64,000 bases of DNA from Brevundimonas sp. UBA6550 (GTDB lineage Bacteria > Pseudomonadota > Alphaproteobacteria > Caulobacterales > Caulobacteraceae). The notes beneath the pieces were generated by a model. It saw nothing but the letters and a program-made list of their open reading frames with translations. It searched no databases and was not told where the DNA came from. The position numbers were made by a program, and so were the translations under genes. Positions 25,219 through 34,898 of the stretch are shown here, piece by piece (the stretch's first letter is position 1; the number at the start of each line of letters is the position of its first letter). The stretch spans positions 124,001 through 188,000 of the forward strand of contig NZ_DJKE01000012.1 of assembly GCF_002434505.1 (NCBI RefSeq). The letters run 5' to 3'.

Positions 25219-25948
25219 CTAGCCGAACCAGCCCAAGATCATGATCCCCGAGGGGTTGGCCGGGTCGGAAAGCAGCGTTGCCACCATGCCCAGCGAGATC
25301 ACGACCAAGAGCGGGCGGATCAGCCGCCGTCCGAACCGCATGGCTGAATGGGCGCCCAGACGTCCGCCGATCACCTGACCCACGGCCATTGCGCCGCCCT
25401 GCAGCCACAGCACATGGCCGCCCGCGCCAGAACCACCACCGACAGCACATTGCTCATCAGGTTCAGGGCCTTGATGTTGGCGGTCGCCCACGTCAGACCC
25501 ATCCCCACCAGTGTGACCAGCCTCAAGACGAAAAAGGAGCCGGCGCCGGGGCGGAAGAAGCCGTCATAGAAATCGATGCCCCCCGCCACGGTGCTGTAGG
25601 CCAGGGGCGTCAGGCGCGCGTGGGCGTCCTCGTCGCTAGCCTTGGGCCCGAACAGGAAATAAAGGGCGATGGCGATCTGAAGGACCGGCAACAACACCAT
25701 CCGCCAGCGCGTATAGACAATGGTGACGGCGAAGGCGCCCAGCCCCGCACCGCCCAGGGTCGACGCCAGCGGCCATTTCAGAAGGCCGAAATTGATCCGA
25801 CCCGCCCGCCAGCAGCTCCAGGTCGCTGACGCCGTGCCGAAACTGGACTGCACCTTGTTGGTGGCGATGGCCGCAATATCGTCCACGAACCCCGCCGCCA
25901 CGGCCGCAAGGCACAACAGGGCGATGATCTCGGGGCCAGTTTAACCAT
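25219..25948 (-). pseudogene. broken TauE/SafE (TSUP) family transporter gene
   Basis: Reading the minus strand, EIIALLCLAAVAAGFVD is in a different frame from the only nearby ATG (25948), and a TAA precedes it in frame. Next, FVDD joins directly to IAAIATNKVQSSFGTASATW, lacking about 20 residues (the glycine-rich segment after FVDAIAGGGG normally present). A frameshift near 25400-25430 then separates NLMSNVLSVVVLARA from the C-terminal GGRLGAHSAMRFGRRLIRPLLVV. Two frameshifts and one in-frame deletion make a functional anion exporter unlikely. The intact parent would be about 250 residues with 7-8 membrane helices. Confidence 0.82.
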
Positions 25949-25977
25949 GCAGTGTTCTCACTCGGCCCGCCTCAGGC

Positions 25978-27252
25978 CTATTCGCGCTCCAGCGCCCGCC
26001 AGCCGATGTCGGAGCGGTTGAAGCCGCCGGGCCAGTCGATCTGCTTGATGGCGGCGTAGGCGCGTTCGCGGGCCTGGGCGATGTCGTCGCCCTCGGCGCA
26101 GACGTTCAGCACCCGCCCGCCCGAGGCGCACAGTTGGCCGTCGTCGCGGCGTCTGGTGCCCGCGTGGAAGACCTGGACGTGGGGGCCGAAGTCCTGATCG
26201 GCGCCGCGAATGATCGAGCCTTCCAGCGGGCTGTCGGGATAGCCCTTGGCCGCCATGACCACGCAGATCACCGTCTGGGGCTTGAAGGCCGGCGCCGGCA
26301 GACCCGACACGTCGCCGCGCGCGCATCCCAGCAGATAGGGCACGATGTCGCCGGCGAACCGCATCATCAGCACCTGGCATTCAGGGTCGCCGAAGCGGGC
26401 GTTGAACTCGACCACCTTGGGGCCTTCGTCGGTCGCCATCAGTCCGGCGTAGAGCACGCCGCGATAGGGAGCGCCCTCCTCGGCCATGTGGCGGATGGTC
26501 GGCTGGACGATCAGTGCGTCGGCCTGCCGCACCAGATCGGGTGTGAAGACGGGCGCGGGCGAATAGGCGCCCATGCCGCCGGTGTTCGGCCCCAGGTCGC
26601 CGTCGAAGGCGCGCTTGTGGTCCTGGGCGCCGCCGAACAGCAGGGCCTGCTTTCCATCGCACAGAGCGAACAGCGAGCCTTCCTCGCCGTCCATGAACTC
26701 CTCGATCACGACGCGGGCGCCGGCGGCGCCGAACCGGCCGCCCAGCATTCGCTCGATCTCGGCCTCGGCGTCAGGGCGGTCGGGGCTGATGGCCACGCCC
26801 TTGCCGGCGGCCAGACCGTCGGCCTTGATGACATAGGGGGGACGGAAGGCGTTCAACGCCGCCTTGGCGTCCGCGACCGTCTCATGGACGCCGTAGCCCG
26901 CCGTGGGAATGCCGTGCCGCGCCAGGAAGGCCTTGGAGAAGGCCTTGGACGTCTCCAACTGCGCGGCCTTGGCCGTGGGCCCGAAACAGGAGATGCCCGC
27001 CGCGGCCAGACGGTCGGCCAGACCGGCGGCCAGCGCCACCTCCGGCCCCACCACCACCAGATCGGCGCGGATTTCGCGGGCCAGGGCCGCCAGCCCCTCG
27101 GCGTCGTCGGCCTTGACGGCGCGAAGCTCGCACAGCTTCTCGATGCCCGGATTGCCGGGCGCGGCGACCAGGCGTTTGACCAGCGGCGACTGGGCGATCT
27201 TCCAGGCCAGGGCGTGTTCGCGGCCGCCCGATCCGACGAGAAGAATGTTCAT
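25978..27252 (-). CDS. purD: phosphoribosylamine--glycine ligase
   Basis: A 424-residue ATP-grasp enzyme that joins glycine to 5-phosphoribosylamine, second step of purine synthesis. It begins MNILLVGSGGREHALAWKIAQSP and includes VVGPEVALAAGLADRL, FGPTAKAAQLETSKAFSKAF, ADGLAAGKGVAI (ATP-grasp loop) and VVEFNARFGDPECQVLM (metal-binding Glu and Asn). The ATG at 27252 gives the family N-terminus; a four-residue extension is open but unneeded. It stands alone on the minus strand. Confidence 0.97.
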   Translation of the reverse strand: MNILLVGSGGREHALAWKIAQSPLVKRLVAAPGNPGIEKLCELRAVKADDAEGLAALAREIRADLVVVGPEVALAAGLADRLAAAGISCFGPTAKAAQLETSKAFSKAFLARHGIPTAGYGVHETVADAKAALNAFRPPYVIKADGLAAGKGVAISPDRPDAEAEIERMLGGRFGAAGARVVIEEFMDGEEGSLFALCDGKQALLFGGAQDHKRAFDGDLGPNTGGMGAYSPAPVFTPDLVRQADALIVQPTIRHMAEEGAPYRGVLYAGLMATDEGPKVVEFNARFGDPECQVLMMRFAGDIVPYLLGCARGDVSGLPAPAFKPQTVICVVMAAKGYPDSPLEGSIIRGADQDFGPHVQVFHAGTRRRDDGQLCASGGRVLNVCAEGDDIAQARERAYAAIKQIDWPGGFNRSDIGWRALERE

Positions 27253-27315
27253 GAGACCGGGCAATGACCGTCCCGCGCGGGCCGGTCAAGCGCCGGTCAG
27301 GCTTAACGCCGAATA

Positions 27316-27744
27316 TCAGCGCGCGGGCGGCGTCCAGGCCGGCAGGGCCTGAAGCTGGCCGGGCGTCAGGTCGGTGACCAGATCCTTGTCGCCGTTGCTG
27401 TCGATGGGGGCCACGTCGGCGACGGGAACCAGCACCTTCATGTCGCCCGGCCCGTTCAGCTCGACCACCAGATGGGTCAGGGCGCCCGAGGCGTCCAGCA
27501 CCAGGGTCTCGACGTCGCCCAGATCGGCGTTGGCGCGCGATACGATATCGGCGTCTTCCAGTTGGTCGCGGGTCATGCCTAAGGCCAGGGCGGCGTTGGT
27601 CGCGGCGACATCCGCCTGTCTGTCCGGCAGGCTTGCGGGCGCCGCGCCTGGCGCGGGCGCCTGCACCACGTCGTCGTCACGGTCGGAACAGGCCGCAACG
27701 CTCGCGGTGATCGACAGGGCGGCGAGGGCGACGATACGGCTCAT
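27316..27744 (-). CDS. small lipoprotein with a PRC-barrel-like domain
   Basis: A 142-residue protein with lipoprotein signal [21 protein letters not shown] (Cys19). The C-terminal half, [30 protein letters not shown] and [25 protein letters not shown], resembles a PRC-barrel (GxVxDVLVDxxG... pattern). Such proteins in alphaproteobacteria are periplasmic and of unknown function. The chosen ATG 27744 gives the signal peptide; the upstream extension is Arg-rich noise. It lies between purD and a divergent small gene. Confidence 0.65.
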   Translation of the reverse strand: MSRIVALAALSITASVAACSDRDDDVVQAPAPGAAPASLPDRQADVAATNAALALGMTRDQLEDADIVSRANADLGDVETLVLDASGALTHLVVELNGPGDMKVLVPVADVAPIDSNGDKDLVTDLTPGQLQALPAWTPPAR

Positions 27745-27761
27745 GGAATGTCCTGACGACG

Positions 27762-27923
27762 TCAAAGCAGGGCGAAAACGACATAGGCGCCCAGGCCCAG
27801 CAGGGCGATGCCGCCGACGATCAGCCACGGGCTCATGGCGCCGCCTTCGCCCGAGCGGCGCATCAGATCGCGCTCGTGCGGGTCTTGGTCGGCGGGGTCT
27901 GTATTCGGTGGATCGGCGGCCAT
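27762..27923 (-). CDS. small single-helix membrane protein, unknown
   Basis: A 53-residue frame starting [24 protein letters not shown], with an acidic and basic N-terminal part and a C-terminal hydrophobic helix ([23 protein letters not shown]). It sits 17 nt upstream of the lipoprotein gene on the same strand, between it and divergent xseA. The helix and spacing support a real gene, but there is no clear SD and no recognised family. Confidence 0.5.
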   Translation of the reverse strand: MAADPPNTDPADQDPHERDLMRRSGEGGAMSPWLIVGGIALLGLGAYVVFALL

Positions 27924-27988
27924 GGGGACGCAACGGCGACATGCGGCCCCCGTTCCCGGACGCATCGACGCAGGCTAGAGTGGCCCGC

Positions 27989-29581
27989 ATGAGCGACGAC
28001 TATGTGTTCGAAGGCCCGGCCGAGGCCCCCGCCCCGCGCGACAACAATCCGCCGCTGTCGATCTCGGAGCTGTCCTTCGCGCTGAAGCGGACGCTGGAGG
28101 ATCGGTTCGGCCATGTGCGGCTGCGGGGCGAGATCTCCAAGGTCAACCGCCACGCCTCGGGCCACATCTACCTGACGCTGAAGGATGACAAGTCCGCCAT
28201 CGACGGCGTGGTGTGGAAGGGATCGACGCGCGGCCTGGGCGTGCAACCCGAGGCGGGGCTGGAGGTCATCGTCACCGGCAAGATCACCTCCTATCCCGCG
28301 CGATCCTCCTATCAGATCGTGATCGAGAGCATGGAGGCGGCGGGCGCGGGCGCGCTTCTGGCCCAGTTGGAGCGGCTGAAGGTCCGGCTGCGCGAGGAAG
28401 GTCTGTTCGAGCCGGGCCGCAAGAAGCCCCTGCCCGCCTTCCCCGCCGTTATCGGCGTGATCACCAGCCCGACAGGGGCGGTGATCCGCGACGTGCTGCA
28501 CCGGATCGCCGAACGCTGGCCCTGTCGCGTCATCGTCTGGCCCGTGGTGGTTCAGGGCGAGGCCGCCTGCGGCCAGGTGTCCAATGCGATTCGCGGATTC
28601 GACGGGCTGACGCCGGACGGGCCGATACCCCGCCCCGACCTGCTGATCGTGGCGCGCGGCGGCGGGTCGGTGGAGGACCTGTGGTGCTTCAACGACGAAG
28701 GTCTGGCGCGCACGGTCGCGGCGGCGCGCATCCCGATCATCTCGGCCGTGGGGCACGAGACGGACACCACCCTGATCGACTTCGTGTCGGACCGCCGGGC
28801 GCCGACGCCCACGGGCGCCGCAGAAATGGCGACGCCGGTGCTGGCGGACCTGCGCTACGCCGTGGCGGACATGGACCGGCGCATGGTTCAGGCGGGCGGG
28901 CGGCTGATCGAGGATCGGCGCACCCGTCTGCGGGCCGTGGCGCGCGGACTGCCGGCGCGGCCCGAGGATCTGCTGGCCCTGGCGCAGCAGCGGCTGGACC
29001 ATGTGTCGAGCCGTCTCGGCTCGGGCCTGCAACGCAACGTCGCCCTGCACGAGCGGCATCTGGCGGTGACGGGCGGCAAGCTGAGCCCGGCCCTGCTGCG
29101 CACCCGGATCGAACGGGGACAGGACCGGCTGCGCGGCGCGGGCGACCGGCTGGGCTCGGCGCTGCAGGCAGGCGTGGCGCGCGGCGAGCGGCGTCTGCTC
29201 CAGGTCTCGGCCCGCCTGTCCCCCGCGCCCTTGCATCGGCGGCTGGACCAGCGCGAGGCGCGGCTGCTGGCGGCGACGACGCGGCTGGACGCCGTGCTGC
29301 CGCGTCGGCTCGAACGCGACGCAGACCGTCTGGCGGCCCTGTCGCGGGCGCTGGCCACGCTGGACCCCGGCCGGCCCAAGCCCGGCTTCGCCCGGGTCGA
29401 GGACACGGACGGCGGCTGGATCACCTCGGCCGCCGCGCTGGAGGCGGGTCAGGCGGTTCGGCTGGTGTTCGGCGACGGCGCACGACCCGCCACGATCGAC
29501 GGCGGCGATCCTCGCCCCGCCTCGCCGCGTGCGCCGGCCAAACCGAAACCGCCCGTGGCGGGTCAGGGAACCCTGTTCTAG
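27989..29581 (+). CDS. xseA: exodeoxyribonuclease VII large subunit
   Basis: A 530-residue protein: OB-fold N-terminus ([28 protein letters not shown]), catalytic core with [51 protein letters not shown] and [29 protein letters not shown], and a long Arg/Leu-rich coiled coil (about residues 290-460). Exonuclease VII degrades single-stranded DNA; the small subunit XseB is not in the window. The start ATG is at 27989. The longer frame upstream overlaps the small divergent genes and is not used. Confidence 0.96.
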   Translation: MSDDYVFEGPAEAPAPRDNNPPLSISELSFALKRTLEDRFGHVRLRGEISKVNRHASGHIYLTLKDDKSAIDGVVWKGSTRGLGVQPEAGLEVIVTGKITSYPARSSYQIVIESMEAAGAGALLAQLERLKVRLREEGLFEPGRKKPLPAFPAVIGVITSPTGAVIRDVLHRIAERWPCRVIVWPVVVQGEAACGQVSNAIRGFDGLTPDGPIPRPDLLIVARGGGSVEDLWCFNDEGLARTVAAARIPIISAVGHETDTTLIDFVSDRRAPTPTGAAEMATPVLADLRYAVADMDRRMVQAGGRLIEDRRTRLRAVARGLPARPEDLLALAQQRLDHVSSRLGSGLQRNVALHERHLAVTGGKLSPALLRTRIERGQDRLRGAGDRLGSALQAGVARGERRLLQVSARLSPAPLHRRLDQREARLLAATTRLDAVLPRRLERDADRLAALSRALATLDPGRPKPGFARVEDTDGGWITSAAALEAGQAVRLVFGDGARPATIDGGDPRPASPRAPAKPKPPVAGQGTLF

Positions 29582-29593
29582 AGGTTCGACGAC

Positions 29594-29721
29594 CGTCATT
29601 CCGGGGCGTCCGCAGGACGAACCCGGAACCCAGGAGGCGTGCATCAGGCTTCATCTGCGTCTAGCAGCGCGACTGTGGCCCTGGGTTCCGGGTTCTTCGC
29701 GCCGCTCGGCCCCGGAATGAC
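29594..29721. repeat. Palindromic intergenic element, family A, copy 4 (inverted orientation)
   Basis: It runs from gtcattccggggc to gccccggaatgac with inner arms gaacccggaacccagg and cctgggttccgggttc. The ttcgcgccgctcggcc arm is on the right, as in copy 3. It begins 13 nt after the xseA stop and lies between xseA and lspA. Confidence 0.85.
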
Positions 29722-29830
29722 GGCCGTGTGGTTCGTCACGCAGCATCGACAGGCCCTCGTCCCGGGCGACCTGATCCGACGCGCGGTTTTCCGCTTCGCC
29801 CCGGCGGCGCTTCCTGCTAACCGGCCCGGC

Positions 29831-30316
29831 ATGAAGATCACCCGCCTCGCCGTCACCGCCTATGTCTTCGCGCTCCTGATCATCCTGCTGGACCAGGCGA
29901 CCAAGGCCTGGGTCATCAGCGGCCTGACCCTGCACGAGGTCGGACGCATTCCCGTCCTGCCGCCCATCCTGAACTTCAGCTGGGTCGAGAACACCGGCGT
30001 CAGCTTCGGCCTGTTCGGCGGGGGCGAGGCGCGCTGGGGCCTGGCCATCTTCTCCATCATCGTCTCGGCGGGCCTGGCCTGGTGGGCGACGAAATCGGAG
30101 CGCCGGCTTCTGATCACCGCCATCGGTTTCGTCATGGGCGGCGCGCTGGGCAATGTGATCGACCGCATCCGCTTCGGCTATGTGGTCGACTTCATCGACT
30201 TCTCCGGCACGGGGGTTTTTCCCTGGGTGTTCAACGTCGCCGACAGCGCCATCACCATCGGCGTGATCCTGCTGATTCTCGACAGCCTGATGTCGGACCG
30301 ACCCTCGAAAGCCTGA
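29831..30316 (+). CDS. lspA: lipoprotein signal peptidase (signal peptidase II)
   Basis: A 161-residue inner-membrane aspartyl protease that cleaves prolipoprotein signal peptides. Four membrane helices are visible. The catalytic Asp pair sits in GGALGNVIDRIRFGYVVDFIDF and FNVADSAITIG. ILLDQATKAWV near the start is also typical. It lies immediately upstream of a lipoprotein gene and is preceded by repeat element A4. Confidence 0.96.
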   Translation: MKITRLAVTAYVFALLIILLDQATKAWVISGLTLHEVGRIPVLPPILNFSWVENTGVSFGLFGGGEARWGLAIFSIIVSAGLAWWATKSERRLLITAIGFVMGGALGNVIDRIRFGYVVDFIDFSGTGVFPWVFNVADSAITIGVILLILDSLMSDRPSKA

Positions 30317-30326
30317 GCGGCTTTCG
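30305..30326 (+). terminator. Stem-loop at the lspA 3' end, probable terminator
   Basis: The stem tcgaaagcc (30305-30313) pairs with ggctttcga (30318-30326?, within a base) and spans the TGA; ttctctc follows. A second inverted pair, gagcctgat (30335-30343) and atcaggctc (30377-30385), follows. Both suggest lspA transcription stops or pauses here before the next gene. Confidence 0.5.
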
Positions 30327-30486
30327 ATTCTCTCGAGCCTGATTCACGGTCTCGGCGGCGTCGCCCGCCTCGAACGATCAGGCTCTAGGTTGGCGCGGCC
30401 CCCGAAAAGTCGTAATCACCCCGTCTTCACTATGCCAACGGCGCCGTCGCGGCGCTTCGTGCATCAGCCGACCAGAGCCTGAAACC

Positions 30487-31053
30487 ATGCGTATCCGCAG
30501 TGTCGCCGTCCTGACCCTCGTCGCCTCCTCCGCGCTCGCCGTCTCGGCCTGCGGCAGCCTGAAGCAGGGCATCGGCCTGACCAAGGTGGTGCCGGACGAG
30601 TTCGTCACCGTCTCGACCGCCCCGCTCAGCGTGCCGCCGGAATACGGCCTGCGTCCGCCCGCGCCCGGCCAGCCGCGCCCGCAGGAGCTGGCCCCCGAAA
30701 GCGCCGCGCGTCAGATCCTGCTGGGTCAGCGTCAGGCCGTCACCCGCACGCCGGGCGAACAGGTTCTGGTGGCCCAGGCCGGCGGCGAACAGGCCGACCC
30801 CCTGGCCCGCTACGTCGTGGACGACGAGTTCGGCGACCTGGCGCACAAGGACGAAAGCTTCGCCAACCGCCTGATGTTCTGGCGCAAGAACGACCCGTCG
30901 ACCCAGACGGCGACCGTGCGCCAGACCGCCGAGGGCCAGAAGACCATCGACGCCGCCACCGAGGCCGAGCGTCTGCAGGCCCTGACCGGCGGCCGCCAGG
31001 CCATCACCATCCAGCCGCGCCGCAGCGGCGGCTTCAAACTGCCCGGTCTGTAA
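30487..31053 (+). CDS. DUF3035 lipoprotein, BamF-type
   Basis: A 188-residue predicted outer-membrane lipoprotein (signal SSALAVSACGS, Cys22). It shows VVPDEFVTVSTAPLSVPPEYGLRPPAPG, a typical DUF3035 segment. In Caulobacter a protein of this family, BamF, is part of the beta-barrel assembly complex; that function is from the family, not seen here. Neighbour lspA processes such lipoproteins, though a probable terminator separates them. The chosen start has no strong SD but gives the correct signal. Confidence 0.8.
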   Translation: MRIRSVAVLTLVASSALAVSACGSLKQGIGLTKVVPDEFVTVSTAPLSVPPEYGLRPPAPGQPRPQELAPESAARQILLGQRQAVTRTPGEQVLVAQAGGEQADPLARYVVDDEFGDLAHKDESFANRLMFWRKNDPSTQTATVRQTAEGQKTIDAATEAERLQALTGGRQAITIQPRRSGGFKLPGL

Positions 31054-31127
31054 GACCCGCATCGGATCGGACGCTTGCCACGGCGGCGTCCGTCCTTATT
31101 GTGAACGGACCTGATGGAGCCGTTCCC

Positions 31128-31571
31128 ATGACCGACACCCTCGATATCGCCGCCCTGTCCGGGGTCGAACAACTTCGCCTGGGCCTGAGCGGCGGATTCG
31201 TCGCCCCCATCGCTCGCACGGTCGGCTTCGATCTGACCGAGGTCGAGGAAGGCCGGGTGGTGTTCGAGGCCGTGCCGACGGCCGCCGTCTATAATCCGCT
31301 GGGTTCGGTGCATGGCGGCTGGATCGCCAACGTGCTGGATTCGGCCTGCGGCTGCGTCGTGCATTCGACGCTGCGGCCGGGCCAGACCTATACGACGCTG
31401 GAACTGAAGGCCGTCTTCCACAAGGCGTTGAGCGCCGGCACGCCGGTCCGCGCCGAGGGCCGAATCGTTCAGGCCGGCCGCCGCGCCGCCTTCGCCGAGG
31501 CGGATCTGCGCGGTCTGGACGGGCGGCTTTACGCCACCGCGACCTCGACCTGCCTGGTGATGGAGCGATAG
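31128..31571 (+). CDS. PaaI-family thioesterase (hotdog fold)
   Basis: A 147-residue hotdog-fold protein with NPLGSVHGGWIANVLDSACGCVVHSTLRPGQTYTTLELKAVFHK, the HGG motif and helix of PaaI-type acyl-CoA thioesterases. The substrate is not predictable. ATG 31128 is chosen over GTG 31101 because ggag lies about 9 nt upstream and the hotdog N-terminus fits. No close functional neighbours. Confidence 0.87.
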   Translation: MTDTLDIAALSGVEQLRLGLSGGFVAPIARTVGFDLTEVEEGRVVFEAVPTAAVYNPLGSVHGGWIANVLDSACGCVVHSTLRPGQTYTTLELKAVFHKALSAGTPVRAEGRIVQAGRRAAFAEADLRGLDGRLYATATSTCLVMER

Positions 31572-31682
31572 GCCGCCAGCAAGCGTTTGCCGCGCCTCGC
31601 TTTAGCCGCTATCAGCGGCGAGCGTTCAACGGTCGGCCGCCGATCGTCGTGCGCCCCTTTTCGCTGTCGGAAATATAAGCTG

Positions 31683-32366
31683 ATGCGTCGCGTCCTCACC
31701 GCCCTGGCCGCCTTCTCGATCGCGGCCTCCGTCCTGCCGGTCGCCGCCGAGGCCCAATCCCAGCGTCAACGCCAGCGCGGGGGCCAACAGCAGCAGGCGT
31801 CGGGCGACGACGCCGCCCCGGCCCGCGCGCCGCGCATCGCCCCCTTGCGCCGCCGCGTCAACGCCGGCCCCTGCCCCTATGTGAAGGTGCTGTACGACGC
31901 CGCCCGCTACGTCGAACTGGAAGGCGGCCGCGCCGCCGTGGCCAATGTCGGCTACACCGGCGAGATCGAAGGCGTGTCGTCGGACTGCGAATATCGCGAG
32001 AGCGATCCGATCCGCGTGGACATGAACGTGCTGTTCAACCTGGGCCGCGGCGCCCAGGCGGCCGGCGATCAGCGCACCTATCGCTACTGGATCGCGGTGA
32101 CCGAGCGGAACACCGCCATCCTGTCCAAGGAATATTTCGACCTGCCGGTGAACTTCCAGGGCCAGCGCACGGCGTCCGTGACCGAGGAGCGCACCATCGT
32201 CATCCCGCGCGCCGAGGCCACGACCAGCGGCAGCAATTTCGAGATCCTGGTCGGTTTCGACGTGACGCCTGAAATGGCCGAGTTCAACCGTTCGGGCAGC
32301 CGATTCCGCGTCAACGCCGGCGCGACCCCGGCCGCGCCCGCCCCTGCCACGGCGCCGAACCCGTAA
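31683..32366 (+). CDS. secreted Tat- or Sec-type protein of unknown function
   Basis: A 227-residue protein with signal peptide [24 protein letters not shown], a Gln/Arg-rich linker ([12 protein letters not shown]) and a beta-rich domain ([47 protein letters not shown]). Two Cys may form a disulfide. Its TAA shares one base with the argS ATG (TAATG), implying translational coupling. Similar proteins are known only as hypothetical proteins in Caulobacter relatives (from memory). Codon use looks native. Confidence 0.7.
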   Translation: MRRVLTALAAFSIAASVLPVAAEAQSQRQRQRGGQQQQASGDDAAPARAPRIAPLRRRVNAGPCPYVKVLYDAARYVELEGGRAAVANVGYTGEIEGVSSDCEYRESDPIRVDMNVLFNLGRGAQAAGDQRTYRYWIAVTERNTAILSKEYFDLPVNFQGQRTASVTEERTIVIPRAEATTSGSNFEILVGFDVTPEMAEFNRSGSRFRVNAGATPAAPAPATAPNP

Positions 32367-34168
32367 TGTCCGATCTGAAGACCGTCCTCGGCGAAGCGGT
32401 CGGCGCCGCCTTCGCCGCCGAAGGCGTGGATGCTGCCCTGGCCCGCGTCACCCCGTCCGACCGTCCCGATCTGGCCGACTTCCAGTCCAACGGCGCCCTG
32501 GCCGCCGCCAAGGCGCTGAAGGCCAATCCGCGCGAACTGGCGGGCCGGATCGCCGAACGCCTGAGCGCGGACCCGCGCTTTTCCTCGGTCGAGGTCGCCG
32601 GTCCCGGTTTCATCAACCTGAAGATCGCCGACGCGGCCCTGGCTGAACGCGCCGAGGAGGTCGCCGCCGACGCCGATCACGCAGGCGCGGCGGTCGTCGC
32701 CGAACCGCGCAAGGTCGTCATCGACTTCGGCGGCCCCAACGTGGCCAAGCCTATGCACGTCGGCCACCTGCGCAGCGCCATCATCGGCGAGAGCCTGAAG
32801 CGTCTGTTCCGCTTCCGGGGCGACGACGTGACCGGCGACGCCCACTTCGGCGACTGGGGCTTCCAGATGGGGCTGCTGATCGTCGCCTGCGGCGACGAAG
32901 GTCTGGCCGACGCCTTCATGGCCGAGGGCGACGGTCCCTTCCCGACCGAAACCCCCGTCACCCTGGCCGATCTGGACCGGCTGTATCCGCTGGCCGCCGG
33001 CAAGGCCAAGGAAGACCCCGCCTTCCGCGACCGCGCCCGCAAGGCGACGGCCGAACTCCAGAACGGCCGCCCCGGCTATCGCGCCCTGTGGCAGCACTTC
33101 GTGGCGGTCAGCCGCGAGGCGCTGAAGCGCGAATACGGCGACCTCTCGGTCGATTTCGACCTGTGGAACGGCGAGAGCGACGCCGATCCGGTGATGCCTG
33201 AAATGCTGGCGCACTTGAAAGACACCGGCCTGCTGGTCGAGGACGACGGCGCCCAGGTGGTCCACGTCGCCCGCGAAGGTGAGACGCGCAAGAAGAAGCT
33301 GGCCGACGGTTCGGTGATCGAGGCCCCCTCGCCTCCGCCCCTGCTGGTCATCAGTTCGGAAGGGTCGGCCATGTACGGCACGACCGACCTGGCCACGATC
33401 CTGGACCGCAAGAAGGCGTTCTCGCCAGACCTGATCCTCTACGTCGTCGACGAACGTCAGGCCGAGCATTTCGAACAGGTGTTCCGCGCCGCCTATCTGG
33501 CCGGTTACGCCCCCGAGAAGTCGCTGGAGCATCTGGGCTTCGGCACCATGAACGGTCAGGACGGCAAGCCGTTCAAGACCCGCGCGGGCGGCGTGCTGAA
33601 GCTGCGCGACCTGATCGACCAGGCGACGGACAAGGCGCGCGAGCGTCTGCACGAAGCCAAGCTGGGCGACGACCTGTCGCCGCAAGAGTTCGAGGCCATC
33701 GCCCACAAGGTGGCCATCGCCGCCCTGAAGTTCGCCGACCTGTCGAACGCGCGCACGACCAGCTACGTCTTCGACCTCGACCGCTTCATGAGCTTCGAGG
33801 GCAAGACCGGGCCTTATCTGCTGTATCAGGCGGTCCGCATAAAATCCCTGCTGCGCAAGGCCGCCGAACAGGGCGTATCCGCCGGCCCCATCGTCATCGC
33901 CGAACAGGCGGAACGCGACCTGGCCCTGACGCTGGACGCCTTCTCGACCGCCGCGGCCGACGCCTACGACAAGCGGATGCCGCACCTGGTGGCCGAACAC
34001 GCCTATCGCGTGGCCCAGTCCTTCTCGAAATTCTACGCCGCCTGCCCCGTGCTGGTCGCACCGGACGACGCCACTAAACGCTCGCGCCTGGCCCTGTCGG
34101 CGGCGGCTCTGCGCCAGCTTGAAATCGCCCTGAACCTCTTGGGCATCGACACGCCGGAGCGGATGTAG
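32366..34168 (+). CDS. argS: arginyl-tRNA synthetase
   Basis: A 600-residue class I synthetase charging tRNA-Arg. [15 protein letters not shown] is the HIGH motif; [24 protein letters not shown], the [18 protein letters not shown] segment replacing KMSKS, and [36 protein letters not shown] are all present, with the anticodon-binding domain to the end. The ATG overlaps the upstream secreted-protein stop by one base. The stop is followed by a toxin-antitoxin promoter/operator. Confidence 0.97.
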   Translation: MSDLKTVLGEAVGAAFAAEGVDAALARVTPSDRPDLADFQSNGALAAAKALKANPRELAGRIAERLSADPRFSSVEVAGPGFINLKIADAALAERAEEVAADADHAGAAVVAEPRKVVIDFGGPNVAKPMHVGHLRSAIIGESLKRLFRFRGDDVTGDAHFGDWGFQMGLLIVACGDEGLADAFMAEGDGPFPTETPVTLADLDRLYPLAAGKAKEDPAFRDRARKATAELQNGRPGYRALWQHFVAVSREALKREYGDLSVDFDLWNGESDADPVMPEMLAHLKDTGLLVEDDGAQVVHVAREGETRKKKLADGSVIEAPSPPPLLVISSEGSAMYGTTDLATILDRKKAFSPDLILYVVDERQAEHFEQVFRAAYLAGYAPEKSLEHLGFGTMNGQDGKPFKTRAGGVLKLRDLIDQATDKARERLHEAKLGDDLSPQEFEAIAHKVAIAALKFADLSNARTTSYVFDLDRFMSFEGKTGPYLLYQAVRIKSLLRKAAEQGVSAGPIVIAEQAERDLALTLDAFSTAAADAYDKRMPHLVAEHAYRVAQSFSKFYAACPVLVAPDDATKRSRLALSAAALRQLEIALNLLGIDTPERM

Positions 34169-34184
34169 CGACGACGCCGACGAT

Positions 34185-34203
34185 ATGATAGCATTGCTAT
34201 CAT
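34185..34203 (+). promoter_or_regulatory. Palindromic operator of the toxin-antitoxin pair
   Basis: A perfect inverted repeat atgatagc-att-gctatcat. TATGAT at 34184-34189 overlaps it as a -10-like box, so a bound antitoxin complex would block transcription. Palindromes of this kind are common in front of ribbon-helix-helix antitoxin/PIN-toxin operons. It lies 16 nt upstream of the antitoxin start. Confidence 0.75.
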
Positions 34204-34218
34204 CTGTTGGAGGCCGTC

Positions 34219-34455
34219 ATGAACATCCACGTCCGCCATCTGGACGAAGCCACGGTGCAGGCGCTGAAGCAGCGCGCAGCCCGCAATGGCCGGTCAGCCG
34301 AGGCGGAGTATCGGGCCATCCTGACCGCCGCTGCGGCGGAGGATGCTGACGGCTTCGACTGGATCGCCGCATCGGATCAAATCAGAGCCCATACAGTCGG
34401 TCGCTCGCATACTCCGTCCGAGGTGCTCGTGCGCGAAGGCCGTGAAGAGCGGTGA
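34219..34455 (+). CDS. FitA-like ribbon-helix-helix antitoxin
   Basis: A 78-residue protein beginning MNIHVRHLDEATVQALKQRAARNGRSAEAEYRAIL, a ribbon-helix-helix DNA-binding domain of the FitA/plasmid-stability type, followed by an acidic C-terminal toxin-binding tail. The ATG has the SD ttggagg (34207-34213). It precedes and overlaps the PIN toxin by 4 nt (GTGA), and a palindromic operator sits upstream, so autorepression is likely. Confidence 0.88.
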   Translation: MNIHVRHLDEATVQALKQRAARNGRSAEAEYRAILTAAAAEDADGFDWIAASDQIRAHTVGRSHTPSEVLVREGREER

Positions 34456-34898
34456 ACGCAGTCATTGACGCCAGTGTGCTGGCGAAATGGTTTGTCGAGG
34501 AAGACGACACGGTCGCGGCTCGCCGCCTTCAGCACCTCAAGCTGGTCGCTCCGGATTTGCTGATCGTCGAAACGACGAACGTGCTTTGGAAGAAAGTGCG
34601 TCTGGGTGAGTTCGATCCAGCCTTTCTGGAGCCTGCGGTGCGAGTTATGCGACACGCACATCTGACCCTGGTCGACAGCGTGACCCTGGCGGATCGCGCC
34701 GTGGAAATCGCAGTGCGGCTCAATCATGCCGTTTACGACTGCTACTATCTGGCGCTGGCTGAACGGCGAAACCTGCCGATGGTCAGCGCCGATGATCGTC
34801 TGGGCCGCAAACTTTCAGCGGCCCCGAGCGTGACCACAGCCAGGGTTGTCGGTCTTGCGGCGTTTGTCGCTGATCTGCCAGAGAAGCATCATGACTGA
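34452..34898 (+). CDS. VapC/FitB-type PIN-domain ribonuclease toxin
   Basis: A 148-residue PIN-domain protein. The acidic metal-binding quartet is present: Asp6 in AVIDASVLAKW, Glu in IVETTNVLWKK, Asp in AVYDCYYLALAE and Asp in SADDRLGR. Such toxins cut RNA (often tRNA) and are neutralised by the adjacent antitoxin. The start is GTG 34452 within the antitoxin stop. Its own 3' end overlaps the adenine deaminase start by 8 nt. Some codons (GTT, AAA, TTT) are less GC-biased than neighbours, consistent with acquisition. Confidence 0.9.
   Translation: MNAVIDASVLAKWFVEEDDTVAARRLQHLKLVAPDLLIVETTNVLWKKVRLGEFDPAFLEPAVRVMRHAHLTLVDSVTLADRAVEIAVRLNHAVYDCYYLALAERRNLPMVSADDRLGRKLSAAPSVTTARVVGLAAFVADLPEKHHD

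Noticed and set aside
28213-29664. 483-residue alternative frame inside xseA
   Set aside because: Gly/Ala/Arg-rich shadow frame fully overlapping the clear xseA reading.
34185-34203. Repeat as terminator of argS
   Set aside because: A/T-rich palindrome followed by an SD and antitoxin gene with a -10-like box; an operator is the better explanation than a terminator.
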